DNA of 24,263 bases from SAR116 cluster bacterium (GTDB lineage Bacteria > Pseudomonadota > Alphaproteobacteria > Puniceispirillales > Puniceispirillaceae): the NCBI GenBank assembly GCA_002722385.1, contig PBLR01000031.1:1-24263 (forward strand), in the 5' to 3' direction. The position numbers were made by a program, and so were the translations under genes. This document shows, piece by piece, positions 23,560 to 24,263 of the stretch; position 1 is the first letter of the stretch; each line of letters begins with the position of its first letter. The notes beneath the pieces are model-generated. The model was not told where the DNA came from and did not search any database. It worked only from the letters and a program-made list of their open reading frames with translations.

Positions 23560-24222
23560 CTTGCTCGTTCAGCATCGCAAATATCTGCTCATCAGTTACG
23601 TAACCCAATTGCGGCGATCCAGTCACTTGCAGAAGTTGCCCAGGATGCGCCAAATCTGGCTGAGGCAAAGCAGCGAAATCACGAGCTGGTTGACGCCAGC
23701 CGGTCCTTGGCCAGACTTACAGAACAGTTGTTATCTTATGAACGGCTCCGGAACAGGCCGGCACGTAAACAGGCCCATCCCTTTGATCCCTTTGTTGCAG
23801 ACATCTTATCGGCTGTTGCGAATAAGGTGGTTGATGCAGATGTTGAGCTGTCTTTTTCCGGTAAATGCGGCAATGCTGTTGTGAAGATTGATGCCATGCT
23901 GGTTGAACAGGCCCTTCTGAATATAATCGATAATGCTCTGGTCCATGGCGGCGATGATCTGAAGACCATAACTGTAACCACCAGAAAGGACTGTAAACAT
24001 ATTTATTTGTCTGTCTGTAATGACGGTACAGCCATACCGGCCTCCTCGCGCCGGCATCTGTTTGAACGGTTTGAGCAGGGTCAGTCCTCGGCTGGTCGCA
24101 GCCGCACAGGTACAGGACTTGGCCTGGCGATCGTAAAGGAAATCTGCACCCTGCATCAGGCCGATATCTCTTTAACCTCTGGCCAAGCCAGAACCTGCTT
24201 TAAATTCCGGTTTAAACGTTAA
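23560..24222 (+). CDS. Sensor histidine kinase core (HisKA-HATPase_c), no usual start codon before the H-box
   Basis: From the first codon after TAG the frame encodes SQISAHQLRNPIAAIQSL, an H-box with the phospho-acceptor His codon at 23590-23592, then a second dimerisation helix (RLTEQLLSYERL). The ATP-binding domain has the N-box ALLNIIDNALVHGG, a G1 box VCNDGTAIP (Asn and Ala replace the usual Asp and second Gly), an F-box LFERFEQG, and G2 SRTGTGLGLAIVKE. The first usual in-frame start is CTG at 23656 or TTG at 23707, both after the H-box, which would leave a kinase without its phospho-site. So it is either part of a protein that includes 23260-23559 or a broken gene. The next gene could be its response regulator. 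Confidence 0.75.
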   Translation, partial: LARSASQISAHQLRNPIAAIQSLAEVAQDAPNLAEAKQRNHELVDASRSLARLTEQLLSYERLRNRPARKQAHPFDPFVADILSAVANKVVDADVELSFSGKCGNAVVKIDAMLVEQALLNIIDNALVHGGDDLKTITVTTRKDCKHIYLSVCNDGTAIPASSRRHLFERFEQGQSSAGRSRTGTGLGLAIVKEICTLHQADISLTSGQARTCFKFRFKR

Positions 24223-24239
24223 ATGAAGGTAACCCGAAT

Positions 24240-24263
24240 ATGGTATCAAACATCAAAGACAAA
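24240..24263 (+). CDS. Start of a further gene, cut by the right edge
   Basis: ATG at 24240 begins eight open codons (MVSNIKDK) with GAAGGTAA about seven bases upstream. The position directly after a histidine kinase makes a response regulator likely, but nothing of the domain is visible. An ATG at 24223 in another frame, directly after the kinase stop, is an alternative. Confidence 0.35.

Noticed and set aside
1..24263. CRISPR arrays, tRNA, rRNA, insertion sequences, riboswitches
   Set aside because: Read on both strands by eye; no regularly spaced repeats, cloverleaf, transposase frame or known aptamer pattern was recognised.

Overview
The window reads as a chromosomal stretch of a marine-type alphaproteobacterium. 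The evidence is the gene content (GntR/FCD regulators, DMT and MFS transporters, choline sulfatase, DUF849/BKACE, a non-pyrrolysine MttB homologue, a Blh-YeeE/YedE sulfur operon), moderate GC and tight gene packing. A SAR116-like lineage is my best guess, but it is an inference from gene content only. No rRNA, tRNA, CRISPR array, insertion sequence or phage gene was seen, and no stretch longer than about 300 bases lacks a gene.

Left part (1-9227). A GntR/FadR-type regulator cut by the left edge is divergent from pcaD (3-oxoadipate enol-lactonase) and an EamA/DMT permease. A minus-strand block follows: class V aminotransferase, choline sulfatase (betC), a PhnD-like binding protein without a signal peptide, and an SGNH hydrolase. 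Divergent from it is a two-gene unit, an SMP-30-type lactonase and uronate dehydrogenase (udh), which together make the first two steps of oxidative uronate breakdown. A small membrane protein (9054-9227) lies tail-to-tail with udh.

Middle part (9358-15778). An MFS transporter is followed by a secreted subtilisin-like protease. The protease overlaps tail-to-tail with a secreted trypsin-like/TPR protease. Next is a glutathione S-transferase with a Cys-containing C-terminal extension and an unclear start. A minus-strand sulfur operon follows: a Blh-type persulfide dioxygenase and two half-size YeeE/YedE membrane proteins.

Right part (15899-22953). This is the most interesting metabolic region. 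A minus-strand operon runs GntR/FCD regulator -> DapA-family lyase -> aldehyde dehydrogenase -> FAD amine oxidase, with 1-nt overlaps between the enzyme genes. It is divergent from an MttB/COG5598 methyltransferase homologue and a BKACE (DUF849) enzyme. A perfect palindrome, TTGTATACAA, sits between the two arms and is a good operator candidate. Together with betC this suggests catabolism of methylated or quaternary nitrogen compounds; the exact substrate cannot be read from sequence.

Right edge (22987-24263). A small two-helix membrane protein is followed by a membrane-anchored coiled-coil protein, then a histidine-kinase core in the same reading frame, separated from it only by an amber TAG at 23557-23559. 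The kinase part has no usual start codon before its phospho-acceptor His. This is either a nonsense-interrupted or read-through kinase, or two genes with an unusual start. The first eight codons of another gene, possibly the partner response regulator, begin at 24240.
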